Assembly: GCA_002633005.1 (NCBI GenBank)
Contig: NMRA01000460.1
Span: 303,653-362,243 of the forward strand
Length of the DNA stretch: 58,591 nucleotides
From: Phoronis australis
Taxonomy: Eukaryota; Phoronida; Phoronidae
Direction of reading: 5' to 3'
Shown here: piece by piece, positions 24,701-36,700 of the stretch
Layout of the letters: each line of letters starts with the position of its first letter
How positions within the stretch are numbered: position 1 is the first letter of the stretch
Made by a program: the position numbers and the translations under genes
The notes under the pieces: generated by a model
Told to the model about the DNA's origin: nothing
Seen by the model: only the letters and a program-made list of their open reading frames with translations
Databases searched by the model: none

Positions 24701-27700
24701 AAAAAGAGTCCTCTTTTTCGTCGTACGAGTACTTAGCAAAAACATTAATTTACAAAATGCTCTGATCGCGTTCGATCTGTGCACTGTACAGAAAAACCGT
24801 TTATAACTACAATTTGCATCCTTGGAATCTAGGCTTTTCACGGAAAGAAGAATGGTCTACTGTCTGATGTTGGCTGGAGGCGATAAGACGACGTCTGGTT
24901 AGCTTCAGTATTGAGTCAGAATAGACGTCCGATCGCCCATGGGATAGCTTGTGAATGCGGTATTACTTCATGAAACTTTGTTGGTTCACGGTTACTCTCA
25001 TCCTGATGGCTGCGGCATCGCCGGTATTGCCCCCACCTATTGCGGAGCTGGTACAAATATGGGCCGGGAGCGTCCAGGGAACCGGGAGGGAGGGTTGGCG
25101 ACAGGAAGTCGTAGTAGGTTGTGCCGCCAATAATTTTTGCCTTCCCATGAGCCTGTATTAACACCAGTTATACCCGAGAAATAATTAATAATTTCTACTT
25201 TTCAGTGAATAGTGCTATCTTACGACAATCACGCAACTAATATTCGGGAGATGGCGCCTCTTTGACTTTATCCCGACTGTTTCGGTTTGATCCGTTTTAC
25301 CCCCGTTTGCTGTTAGCTTACCAAAAGTTGAACAGGTCTCAAAATGAAAATTTTTAACTGCTACCGCGGTTTTCTATAGATAAGCCCACCCGATGAAACG
25401 CCCATGTGCGTTAATTCGGAAATAATGTCGAATATACGCCCATGGGCGTTTGTTTGGTGTTGCAACTTCTCGTGTCAAGTGTCCAGATAGGGGTGTGTTT
25501 ATTCGGAAAATGTCCTTTTAAAAGCCCACTTAGCGTCAACTTTTAGTCACAAAGTCAGTTTTGTGGTGCATTTTTCTATTATAAAAACGAATGAAGTGTT
25601 GCCGAACTTTGCATTTATTACTATAACATTTTTAAAAACAGTAACTAAAAAAAATTATCAGCCAGGAAACCTTTTTAATCTACTTGTATTCAGTCCATGT
25701 CAATGTTTCATCCAGCTCCTCCTCCGAATTTCTTTCCACCTCTGAGTCGCTGAAGGGATCCCGCGACTTGCCGTCCATCTCTTGGATACCCTTTGTATCC
25801 TATGCGTTCGCGAATCCGGGGTTGAATAATACATTTGCCCATCAACATTCGAATGCTCTGATAATGATGACTTGCGGGATTTTCCGCATGGCTGAAGATA
25901 CAAATTCCAGAAGTTTATTGTAGGATGGAGGGCTACGATATCCTCTCGGGGGTGTATTCTTTCTCGCCGTTTTGAACTCAATACTGATACACGGGTGAGA
26001 AACAAATTGACCGCCGGACCCGAATAGACCAACTCACCACTAAACAGGATCTACGGGATCTAATGGGATCGCCGCACCAAAAACTGGTACAAACGCACCT
26101 AAAAACATTTTTACCTATCCACCACAAAACAGGACCGCCGCAGACTGAACGAAATCAAAAGCTTTGTGTGCTTCTGTGGGTTATGACGTAACCGGCCAGT
26201 TAGAAGCATGAAGACTGTCGTCAAAATTACTGTAAGCTTGGTAGCAATGTGTGTTGAACTCTGTTAGACCGCGAAATTTCACACGCTCGAACTTATTTTT
26301 TCACAATACGTGGTTTAAATATTCAAGCCGAAGTTTCCTTGGGTGCTATCAACTTTGCCACAAGGAGGTCTTATAGAAGTGTCACGCACGTTAATTTTTG
26401 TCCCGCTGGGCAGATATTGCAAAATTTGATAAGTTGCTACACAATTTACTTTGTTAACAGGTATCAACAGTCTTTTTAAGGACTACCAATCCACCAAGAA
26501 GAGCTGTTTCATTTACAAAAATACATATCGCGCATCATTCTGGTATTTACGTAGCCAAAATCATAACTTTAAGTTTACAAGCCCCCTTTTCCGAATAAAC
26601 GCCCGGCGCTTATTGGTGTTACGAAGATGCCTGAAAACTTTCACTTTCCAAATACACGACCGGGGGCTTATCTACGGAAAACCCCGGTAGTAAGTATGCT
26701 TTGATAGATAATAAATCTCCTTTAGTTGCTTTGTCAAAACTATGTATCCATGGTATGTGGTGACAAAATTTGATGTTCGCGTGATTTCTATTATCATTAT
26801 CTAGGTGGACTTCATGTACGTCATCGAGTCAGACGCACTAAACATCTTGCAACTTGAAGGATATTTGTCTCATCTGGTGGATGGATTTGTCAGGCTTTCA
26901 CTCCTAGCGAACAGTTGCTGCCGATTACAAAATAGAGACAGCAGTAAATTTTCCAGTTTTTCAGTCTTTTAAAGTGTCACTTTACCTGGGAACATAGTTG
27001 AGCAGCCAAATACGCCACTTCATCTTTGTGGGCTCAAATGTATATCGGGTGTTGGATTGTTAGCAGAAAAAGTCTCAAAATATCTCAACATTCCAAAACG
27101 GCTGACCATAACAACAATAAACGACTTCCTGCTAAGTTCTTTAAAAACTTTTAAAACTCAAAACCAAACACCAAGCTTTTTAGTCAGAATTATACAGGTA
27201 CGTCTCATTGTTTCTGCTTTCCCGCATTCTTCAGATTGCCGATCCAATCCTTGTCAAAATGGAGGCGAATGCAAAACCAATGAAATTGGCATGGCGTACT
27301 GTAAATGTGGCGAGAGTTTGTCGGGTCGTTGGTGCGAAAGAGGTATGTACATGTAGTTAAAGGAAGAGGTATGTAGATTTTCAACTGTGGTCACAGTAAA
27401 AGTAGCTCTTTTTTCTATTTTCTTGTTATGTGTCAGAATTGCCTTTTGGACATCATTTACGATTATTTAATTTGCTTCTAAGACTTGTAAAAGGTACCTC
27501 TCATTCAGACAAGTTAGTTTTATGAAACTTGTTGTTTCTTACTCAAGTGAAGCGTGCTTGGGTGAGCTATTTCATGCGCCGTGGATGGTGTTGAACAATA
27601 ATGAACCGTCATTTCCTCCCGAGACCAAGCACTTTTGACATGAGTAAGAATCAAGCTGAAACCAATTCAAAGTTGCCTAACTGAAAAGTTGCTTTCACAT

Positions 27701-30700
27701 GACTGGAAGGGTACACAGGAATTTGAAACGATAAAAATCCGAGCTTATCAAATACTCTTAAGTAATGCCGAAGCGTTAAGTTTTCACACTTCCCTTTTCA
27801 GTAAATGGCAAATGGGCCGAGTGGGGGACTTGGACATCGTGTCAAGGTGGATGTGGCGTTCAAACCAGGTTTCGACAGTGTACCAATCCGACTCCAGCTA
27901 ATGGCGGACGGCAGTGCTACGGAATGGATACCAGTTTCAAGCCTTGTGGAGCGTGGCCCTGTTCAGGCGAGTTCTGAATTAATTAAAAGCAGAAAATGTA
28001 TGCAACAGTACCCAATCTACCGTTAAGTATCTCCATCTAGCGTGCAATCATAGAACCACTATTCTTACAGGCATATAGCTTAATCAGGAGCTGGTCATCT
28101 CAAGTTCTTAATTTTTTTCTTAGACAGTAACGAATTGCATGTTCTTTTAAATCCCATAAATTACAATTAACATGAGTAAAGAGCAGGGCAACCAATTTTA
28201 AAACAGTATATTAATTAAATAGTCTGATCATATAATCCCGCGTATAGCTGCTTTAAGACTTTGGCAACGAACCTAATTTTTATGGTAAAATGGGGAGAAT
28301 TTGCCTTAGTTTATATTTATCGTCTGCTACTGGCGAACAGTTGAGGCACATGTACGATTTTAGTTAGTGAAAAGAAACTACTTATCATGAACATGTACCA
28401 TAAATACGATTGTTCAGTGTAAAGACTGAATTGGATAAAGAAAACTAATTGCATGAACATTTACTTATATACGACTGTGGCGCAGTATTTAAGCCAATGG
28501 TCTGAAGAGGAAAAATTAAATACACAAAGATAGACATGCTTCATGGTCAACTGCAATCATTAGCTGAGCGTCGTGCTTCCTCAAGAATCCGGCCCTTTAA
28601 GCCCAGGATCTCCCCACACGGTTGGCAACGCACCAACTGGTCGATGTTGTTGCGTTGCAGTTGGTCATCAAGTCCAGCCTCCCGTTCAGTAACGCTAGGA
28701 CCTAGCTTAAAAGCAAGACTTTGCGAGATTACGCAAGATATTGCCGTGTATTTTAAATAAGAGCACGTGACCTTGACTAGCTTTTGGCTAGGTCCTAGCC
28801 TAGGTCCTAGCGTCTACTGAACGAACGCCTGGCTCCATTTAACTATCTGATATTTACTTCTGTTAATCCATGTGCTGTTCTCCACTGCCTTCTGTCAGCA
28901 CATCCCGACAACCTCCCTGGAATGGTTAACTCCAGCGACCATCAGGAATCTCCATAAAGATGAAGACGGAAATCCTCGACATCCCACCTCAAAGGAATCA
29001 GTTGGATTTATGTTGCTAGTTCTGCATACCATACCAGCTTACTTTCACGGGCTTCACATAAACCCTCTTCCCATACAACTGCTAATTTACCAAGCATACA
29101 TGTAAGTTGTTTCCTCACTTCATCGATCAACACTACATCGGAACCAAACTCGATGGAACTACTGCACACCCAATGCTTACCGTATAACATCCAGTAGCAA
29201 ATTGTACCTAAAAGTATACCATCCGCCCATGAGCCCCTTACTGCCCGCCAGATAATATATGTTTCAGACTAGCAATTTATGGCAAAGACGGCAAGAAGAT
29301 TCTAACCGCAAACCTCATCCCATCAAATTGGCGGGTGATGACAATACATATGGGGACTGGATGAGGAACTTCAGATGACTTGCACTCATACTCCACCAAT
29401 CGTTCCAACTGATGACCTGCTGTTCCACATCATCCCAATTCAGCCACCGTTCGTAATGAGCCTGCTGCACAGCATGCTCTAACCGGCGCTCTTCCTCCAT
29501 TTGCCGGACTTCTCGCTTTTTTCTGACTCCATCGCCTCAGACCAAAAATGTTCCCTCTGGGTCACTCCGATACCTCTTCTGCCATTTGTCACCACACCAA
29601 CAAGTTCAATTCACCTCTTCATTGTTTCACTCATTTTCCACTTCCTTTCAGTATTTAGCTTTGGTAGTTTGTCTCTTATGGCGTTGTCATTGGTAGACGC
29701 AACTTACTTTGCTTACTGTACAGTGCTACTGATGAGAGAATCCTGGATAAACCAAGCCACTATCTCAACATTTTGCTGATCTTACGCTCATTTGTCTCAA
29801 GCCTAGTCCGAGCTATCTCATAGATGGTCATTGGCCATATAAGTCTCGGTAGAAATCCAAAGTGCAAACGCCACACCTTGATCTTTCCTGGCAAGCCAGA
29901 TTTGTGAATACTTTTCAAACCACACTTTGCCTTTGTCTGTAATTCCACTCCCGATGAAGATCTGTAAGTGGAAAACTATACCACCTTCCTAAGCTCTTTA
30001 TTCCCTGTATGAAATATTGCGTTTTTCAAAACATCATTTTGCAAATGCGCCCGAGCCGTAATCTCTGCTATAGGAGACGAGGAAGGATAACTGTTGTGTA
30101 TTCGCTTGTGTTAAAATGGGTGTTTCTGTTTGTCTGTTGTGGAATGTTTGAGCTTGTCCCTTAAAAGTGTATGTCGAAACTGAGTTTTCGTCTTGTTAGC
30201 TGTACAAATCGTGGGTAATACCAAAGACAGGCGAAGTTGATGAATCGAAATGCTTGTGTTTTCATGATCTGCATCAAAACGATATAGCCTTATTCTTTCT
30301 AGGTTCCACAATCTGCACCTTTGATAAGTATGGCGGCCACCTTGGAACATCACGTTGTTCATTTAGACAAAGTCATGGTGACAACGGAAACTTTTACGAA
30401 GGGTCCAATCTGGACTTCATTCAGTATTACTCGGATCGCTCTCCCAGCGTGGAACACACACACGGCTTCGATTTTGTGAGGAAAAAAATTGACCCACGCG
30501 TACGACGGTTTCTGTGGTCAGGCCCTAATAAAACTCCAGGGTCTAATAATGTGCGTCTACAACCATACGACAAAATCAGCTTAGAAGGATTGATACTCTC
30601 TCAGCACGGCTCGTATTGTGTCCGGTTTTATTATATTATAACAGGTTTGTCGTTTTCTTCTCGGTTTTTACTTCCATCAAATAATATCAGAAGGTTTTGG

Positions 30701-33700
30701 TTCGAGTTTCGCAAGCTTAAACGCTTTTCTCCGTAAGATATCGCGATGCTTTGCAACCTGAGCTCTTGACTAACTAGTTTTTTCTAACGTGTATCTTGCC
30801 CCACGGAACGTGTCGTGGGGTAAGTTGGGGAAACTTGATTTCAGCCTCGAATTCGAGTGTTGCAAGAGTTATTGAAAGCTATTCTCCGCATTTGATCTGA
30901 AGTCACGGTGGTTAAATGGTAATTTTACTCTTTTTCTCCCTCCGTGTTATTCTAAAAACTCTTTGCATTATTGCAAATTGTCGAAATACACGGACACAAA
31001 CATAATGAATTATTAACCAGGTGAGAGGCATTGCTGCCAAGAGAACACCGCACAAGTTTAGAACATGGAACGACTCTCGAGTCTGAGAAATCGTGAAACA
31101 TGAGCCTCACATGAGTTGCATCCCTGGTAGTGTTTACTTTACTTTTTTCGTTTGAGCAACACAACAAACACTGAAACTTAATTAAGTCGTATTAACTTTA
31201 AAGAGACCTTGAACGAGATATACAGACTAAATTTCAACAGAGTCAACCTGCTCACCAGGTACTGTATTTTTAGGTTTTGGTCCTTAAGATTCTGTTGATA
31301 TCAAAGCAGTTTCTTTAAAATTCAAATTTCAAAAAATACGATCTGTCAAATGCTAGCCACTTTGTCGATTATTCTCCCACAAGGCAAAGCACGTCTCCTT
31401 ATTTGGTGTGGCAAGACATAGACGTAACACATTTCCCTTATATGGAAAATGTCACCTTTGACCTCAAGCAACTTCAACAAACTGACTCTGAGCGCATGCT
31501 CTTATTTCTCATAATTAAGAGCGAGATTAGAAACACTGTGGTAACCACAGAGTTTTTCCTTCGCATGTATTCTAAAAAATCCCGAATTCTGTGATTTTTC
31601 TGAACAATTTCTCTCAGGGAAAGTGAGTCACTGTGTATTAGACGTTGCGAGATGGTACTTTCGTCAGAAATTGTTTAAAATATATTTTGACAACCTTTCG
31701 CGTTCCATGCCTCTTTTAAATCCGAGGTCCTATTAAAAAAGCACCAAGAAGTGATAGAAGGCGAATTTTTTAGGAAACTGTGCACTTTGGGTTACCGGCA
31801 CGAAACTTGACATGCTAAGTGGCAACGATTCGACGACGATTTTCATAATGGTTCACACGATTAGTATCATCAGTAACGTTAGGGCTCAGATCACAAATCG
31901 TGTGGATGATCTCGTCGAAAATACAAACTAGTTCCATAAAAGCCTTGCTACCAATCTGTGTCAAGACATTGGCCAAAATGTTTTTAAAAAGCACAGTCGA
32001 TGGAGGTTCTGACTGATGAAGTAACTCTTCGAAGTTTAGCATTTTTGCCTTGGATTTTCCACAATGAGATACTACATGTATTTACCCCTTATTGCGAATT
32101 CGTCATTTTTCTCTTCAAAATAACAAATTCCTGACTGCCCCCGCCACTTGGCCTCTGAATGGAGATAACATTTCAATAGCTCTTGCCCTCTATGATCCCT
32201 GAAATAAGTTAGGCTTAAATAGGACATTTCCCAACAGATTGTTTCGAATTTCCATTTGTCAGAAAGGTATATGTATTTGCAACAAAAATGTCGATATGCA
32301 AAAGCATTTAAACTCGGACTTCGCCCTCGTTCAAATACTTTTGCATATCACGAGTCTCGAAATAATAACAACTGGTACGTACGTTGTATAACAGTACATG
32401 TTTGTATAGATTCCGTCGCATTTATTTGACCCAGATACAAAACCTTCTTGCGCTTTCTGGGCTTATTTATCGTACTGAAGGTTTCACAATAAACATTTAA
32501 AAAATGAACGTGCATGACAACAGCCAATCTTAGCAGTCTTCACACTTTTGGTAGTATACAGGTGGAATTCATTTATTAAATTGCTGATATATGTTTTACT
32601 TCTCTCCGCGTTGTTTATCGCAGCACCACGCTGAAATCCACGGTCCTCGAGGCAGAATGCTCAGTTAGTTATGATTACATTGGGCGTTGGTTTAACTACA
32701 TGTAAAACTTACAATATGCGAATAGGACCTCTAAATTGAAGCTGTCTGTATCAGACTGAGTATCCTACTCAAATGCCTTGTCTGTAGGTATCCCATGAGC
32801 TAGCCATACTGAAATCCAAGTTGACTATATCCTGGAGAGGTGTCTTCCCTTTATAAGCAAATGATTTTATTGGCTACCCAAAAACGTGCAAATTTGGCCT
32901 CCGGTATATTAAACTGTTTTGTGTTCGCTTAATGGAATTTCTTTGAGGACTCAAAGAATTTACTAAGCCCCTTGGTAAAATGCAAAAGCGAATAGAGTAG
33001 GTCTATTCCCATGGAATGACACTAAGCCTCGTTTTACTCTGGTAACAGATATTAAATCTGTGATTAGATTTTTGAAGCAAAATAATGCTCTGAAACCCAG
33101 AAAGCTGTTCTCAATTCTCAAGCGTTACTAAAGCTTGGGCGAATTTACCTGAGGCTGCCGTAGCGAAAGAACCTCAACCTCTGACCTGCAACGCCTTTAT
33201 CGAATCACCACATTCTGTGCCACACAAATCAGTACTATGTGTCCGAACAAAGCATTGTTTTGACCACTCACAAAGTATGCAAAACAGGTTACAATAAATT
33301 CATTTTAACGACATCGCCAAATAAGGGTTTAGTATTCTTTTTAAGTTGACTACACTTACATAAGTATAAGCAAGGCAATTCTAATACTATTTTTTCAACT
33401 TAGGTCGAATGCTTGTTGGTGTTACCGCTTACCGCTCGTCAAACGGACGACGGGGTGATCAGATTTATAATTCATTCCGGAGTACGAGATCTTCAGCTGC
33501 TGATTGGAAGTGGGAGTTATACGAGCACGAGATTGACAAAAATGCTTTAGATCCGAGGATCCGTTTTCCATTCGAGGTATAAAATATTTAATGTTCCTGG
33601 TTAGACTTTTAGACATAGAACTAGTGTAAGAACGGTTGAAGAAAATGGAATTTAAGTACACTTCGTCTGGTCACTTTTTACTAGTCCTTTAGAAGGGTAT

Positions 33701-36700
33701 ATTAATGAGCAACCGTACTTCCCACACGGTAGACTTCATGTTTTAATTTTCACTGCAAAAAGCCCACGAGCTGACAGAATTTCCACTCCGAAGATGTCAA
33801 ACGTGTTAATTAAAAACTTTCCGAAGTGGTCATCATCACATGACGAGGTTAGCGATCTGGACTCCCACTTAGGAGACATGGGTTCAAATNATTGTTTTGA
33901 CCACTCACAAAGTATGCAAAACAGGTTACAATAAATTCATTTTAACGACATCGCCAAATAAGGGTTTAGTATTCTTTTTAAGTTGACTACACTTACATAA
34001 GTATAAGTAAGGCAATTCTAATACTATTTTTTCAACTTAGGTCGAATGCTTGTTGGTGTTACCGCTTACCGCTCGTCAAACGGACGACGGGGTGATCAGA
34101 TTTATAATTCATTCCGGAGTACGAGATCTTCAGCTGCTGATTGGAAGTGGGAGTTATACGAGCACGAGATTGACAAAAATGCTTTAGATCCGAGGATCCG
34201 TTTTCCATTCGAGGTATAAAATATTTAATGTTCCTGTTTAGACTTTTAGACATAGAACTAGTGTAAGAACGGTTGAAGAAAATGGAATTTAAGTACACTT
34301 CGTCTAATCACTTTTTACTAGTCCTTTAGAAAGGTATATTAATGAGCAACCGTACTTCCCACACGGTAGACTTCATGTTTTAATTTTCACTGCAAAAAGC
34401 CCACGAGCTGACAGAATTTCCCCTCCGAAGATGTCAAACGTGTTAATTAAAAACTTTCCGAAGTGGTCATCATCACATGACGAGGTTAGCGATCTGGACT
34501 CCCACTTAGGAGACATGGGTTCAAATCGTGGCTTCACTGGCTGACATTAGATTATTCCACGAAGATGTCTCCTATTCCTCTGAGCCCGGTCTTACATGTA
34601 CATGTACTTGTGAATGTGTGCAAGGGAGTGGATGAGAACCTGGATATAATGTGAAAGCGATTTCTGGACTGTGCTTATTTTTTAAAGGATCGTATTACTA
34701 TCACCGTAAACACTATAACATTGTGGTATCAGGTCGAATCTAAACGCCTCTAGAAACACATTACAGATTCTGATCTTTTTTGGCTTGTCACCAGCATTGC
34801 CATATGCTCGTTAGATAGTGTCCACATATAACTTATGAAATATGCAGTTAGAGTGCGACTAATGCCTCTTCGTTTCTTGGTTTGGTACACAATTTTATGG
34901 TTCAGAAGCAGACTGGAAGTCAGCAGAGGCTATTCTTGTAAAACCATGGACTGTTAACATTGTTAGGGCAGATCGAGTACTCGTATTCCAATTTTTTTTA
35001 GTTAAATCAGCATTTCCTGTTTAGATATTTGTTTTAAAGTTACGACCTCAAGTCGCACGCTAAATATATTAAGCAAGTTTTGATTAAACAAACAATTTTT
35101 CCACAATCTTACACAAAATCACAATCGGTGTCAGAAAAATGACACCTAGGAATTTGTATACACGGGGTATTGAAACCGCATTATGCACAATCTTGTTTTC
35201 ATCAGGGACAGAAAAAAATGAGGTCACCCTGGTCGCAGCTCTGCTTTCCCGTTCCCAAGTCGCCACCTATTTCCCGCAGCAGCACCCGTTTGCAAGCGCT
35301 GTTACTCCTTGTGCATCACTCGTTCGCGTACGCGTTGAAGGTTTTGCGGAAGCTCTCTATTGGAATACAACGCGTACGCGAACGTGAGCCTGGGATCTTT
35401 GGTGAATAGCACGTTCGCGCTCGCGTTTAGCTTGTAGTCGGAGCACTCACAAAATGAAACACAACGCATACGCGAGCGCGAACCTGTGATCTCTCGTTAC
35501 GCATATGTGCGCGTTCGAGTTTAACGTGTTGCTGAAACGCTCTATTGATTAGGCGTGTGGTAAAAACGCTTTCTGGAGGGTTTGTCTTTATTCATTTGAA
35601 TAGAATATGCAAGCACCGAACACGAAAATGTCATCCGGTTTTTACATTCCAACAATGTGTCTGTTAGATTGTAATCAGCGCTATGAAACAAGAAGGGATA
35701 GGATACGCGAGCATAGACGACATTGTGGTCACTCGAGGAAAGTGTCCTATTAAGCCGAATGCACCCACCCTTTCGCCTCCTACTACGCGACCACCACCGA
35801 CAGGTAGGTGACGACATGAAAAACTATAGAAAAAAGTACTCAGCAGTGTGTCGCGGATTTATCTCTTTATGTGAGCATATTCTAAGTGCATGTTCTATTT
35901 TAAAGGTCCATATCATTGAAAAGGTACAAATGGTAGCAGTTTACATGTAGCTGGCTTCTGCACGCAGCATTATTACGCGACCACTTATAGTTATGTCCTC
36001 TGTCGCGGCCGGTAATATAAATTCCTACAGTGAATGTAATGTGCGGTAATATTTGCCAATCTGGCCTTAAAATACCGCGCGGACGTTAGACGTCGCTTTT
36101 CATGAACTGACCAATCAAACGCTCACTGCAAAGTAAAGGAGACGATGCCAAAACATCAGAACAAATAAAAGCATGGTAACGGAAGAAGAGACGAAAAGTC
36201 ACAGAAAAGAAGCGTCAGCAAAGATAGATCGATCCTTAGGAAATATCAGGTCACGTGCACCTCGGGAGAGCAATGTTGCCTTCGGCCTTCGACCTAGGGC
36301 AACATTTGTGGCCCTCTGTCCGTTTGACCTGATATAAGCTTCGGGATCAGTTCATGTTTGCGTATTTTTAACCCAATGACGCAGTCCAACCAAAGTCCAC
36401 GACGTCGCTGGTCATTATCGTCATTGCCGCTGGTGTTGTGCTTCGTCCTTGTGATCAATCATGTCAGGAACACAAACAATTGATAATGGGTAAAAAGTTA
36501 CCTTTAGTACTTTTTCACGAGTCTGTAGAAATTTTAAACGACGAAAATGAACTGGTCATCTAGTTGGTTACTTATTTGCTCACTGCATTGCATTGTTGAC
36601 CAATTGATCATGTTCTGTAGCCGGAGCTGTAACATGTTTAGTTAGGACATTTTACCTACTAAGGGTTTTGACGTTTCCCACGTCATTCATCTGTGTTCTA

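Larger units (their letters stand above)
19154..25028 (+). repeat. Duplicated block, copy B (CUB region, with a transposon insertion)
   Basis: It aligns with 16094-18822 once the insertion 21335-24484 and one TTAA are removed. It carries CUB exons at 19522, 19868 and 21186. It continues past the point where copy A is interrupted by the LINE end. Confidence 0.92.
27967..30302. other. Intron between TSP1 and MAM exons, repeat-bearing
   Basis: It begins with the GC donor (27967-27968). It holds the foldback MITE at 28672-28833 and the decayed retroelement at 29008-29948. The remainder is AT-rich without recognisable features. Confidence 0.55.

Noticed and set aside
26804-26969. Open stretch after a ctag acceptor before the second EGF exon
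   Set aside because: No domain, no donor in a fitting phase, and the CUB-to-EGF junction already fits without it.
30254-30736. A 160-codon stand-alone gene over the MAM exon
   Set aside because: The ATG and the tail lie in intron sequence. The conserved part starts and ends at good splice sites.
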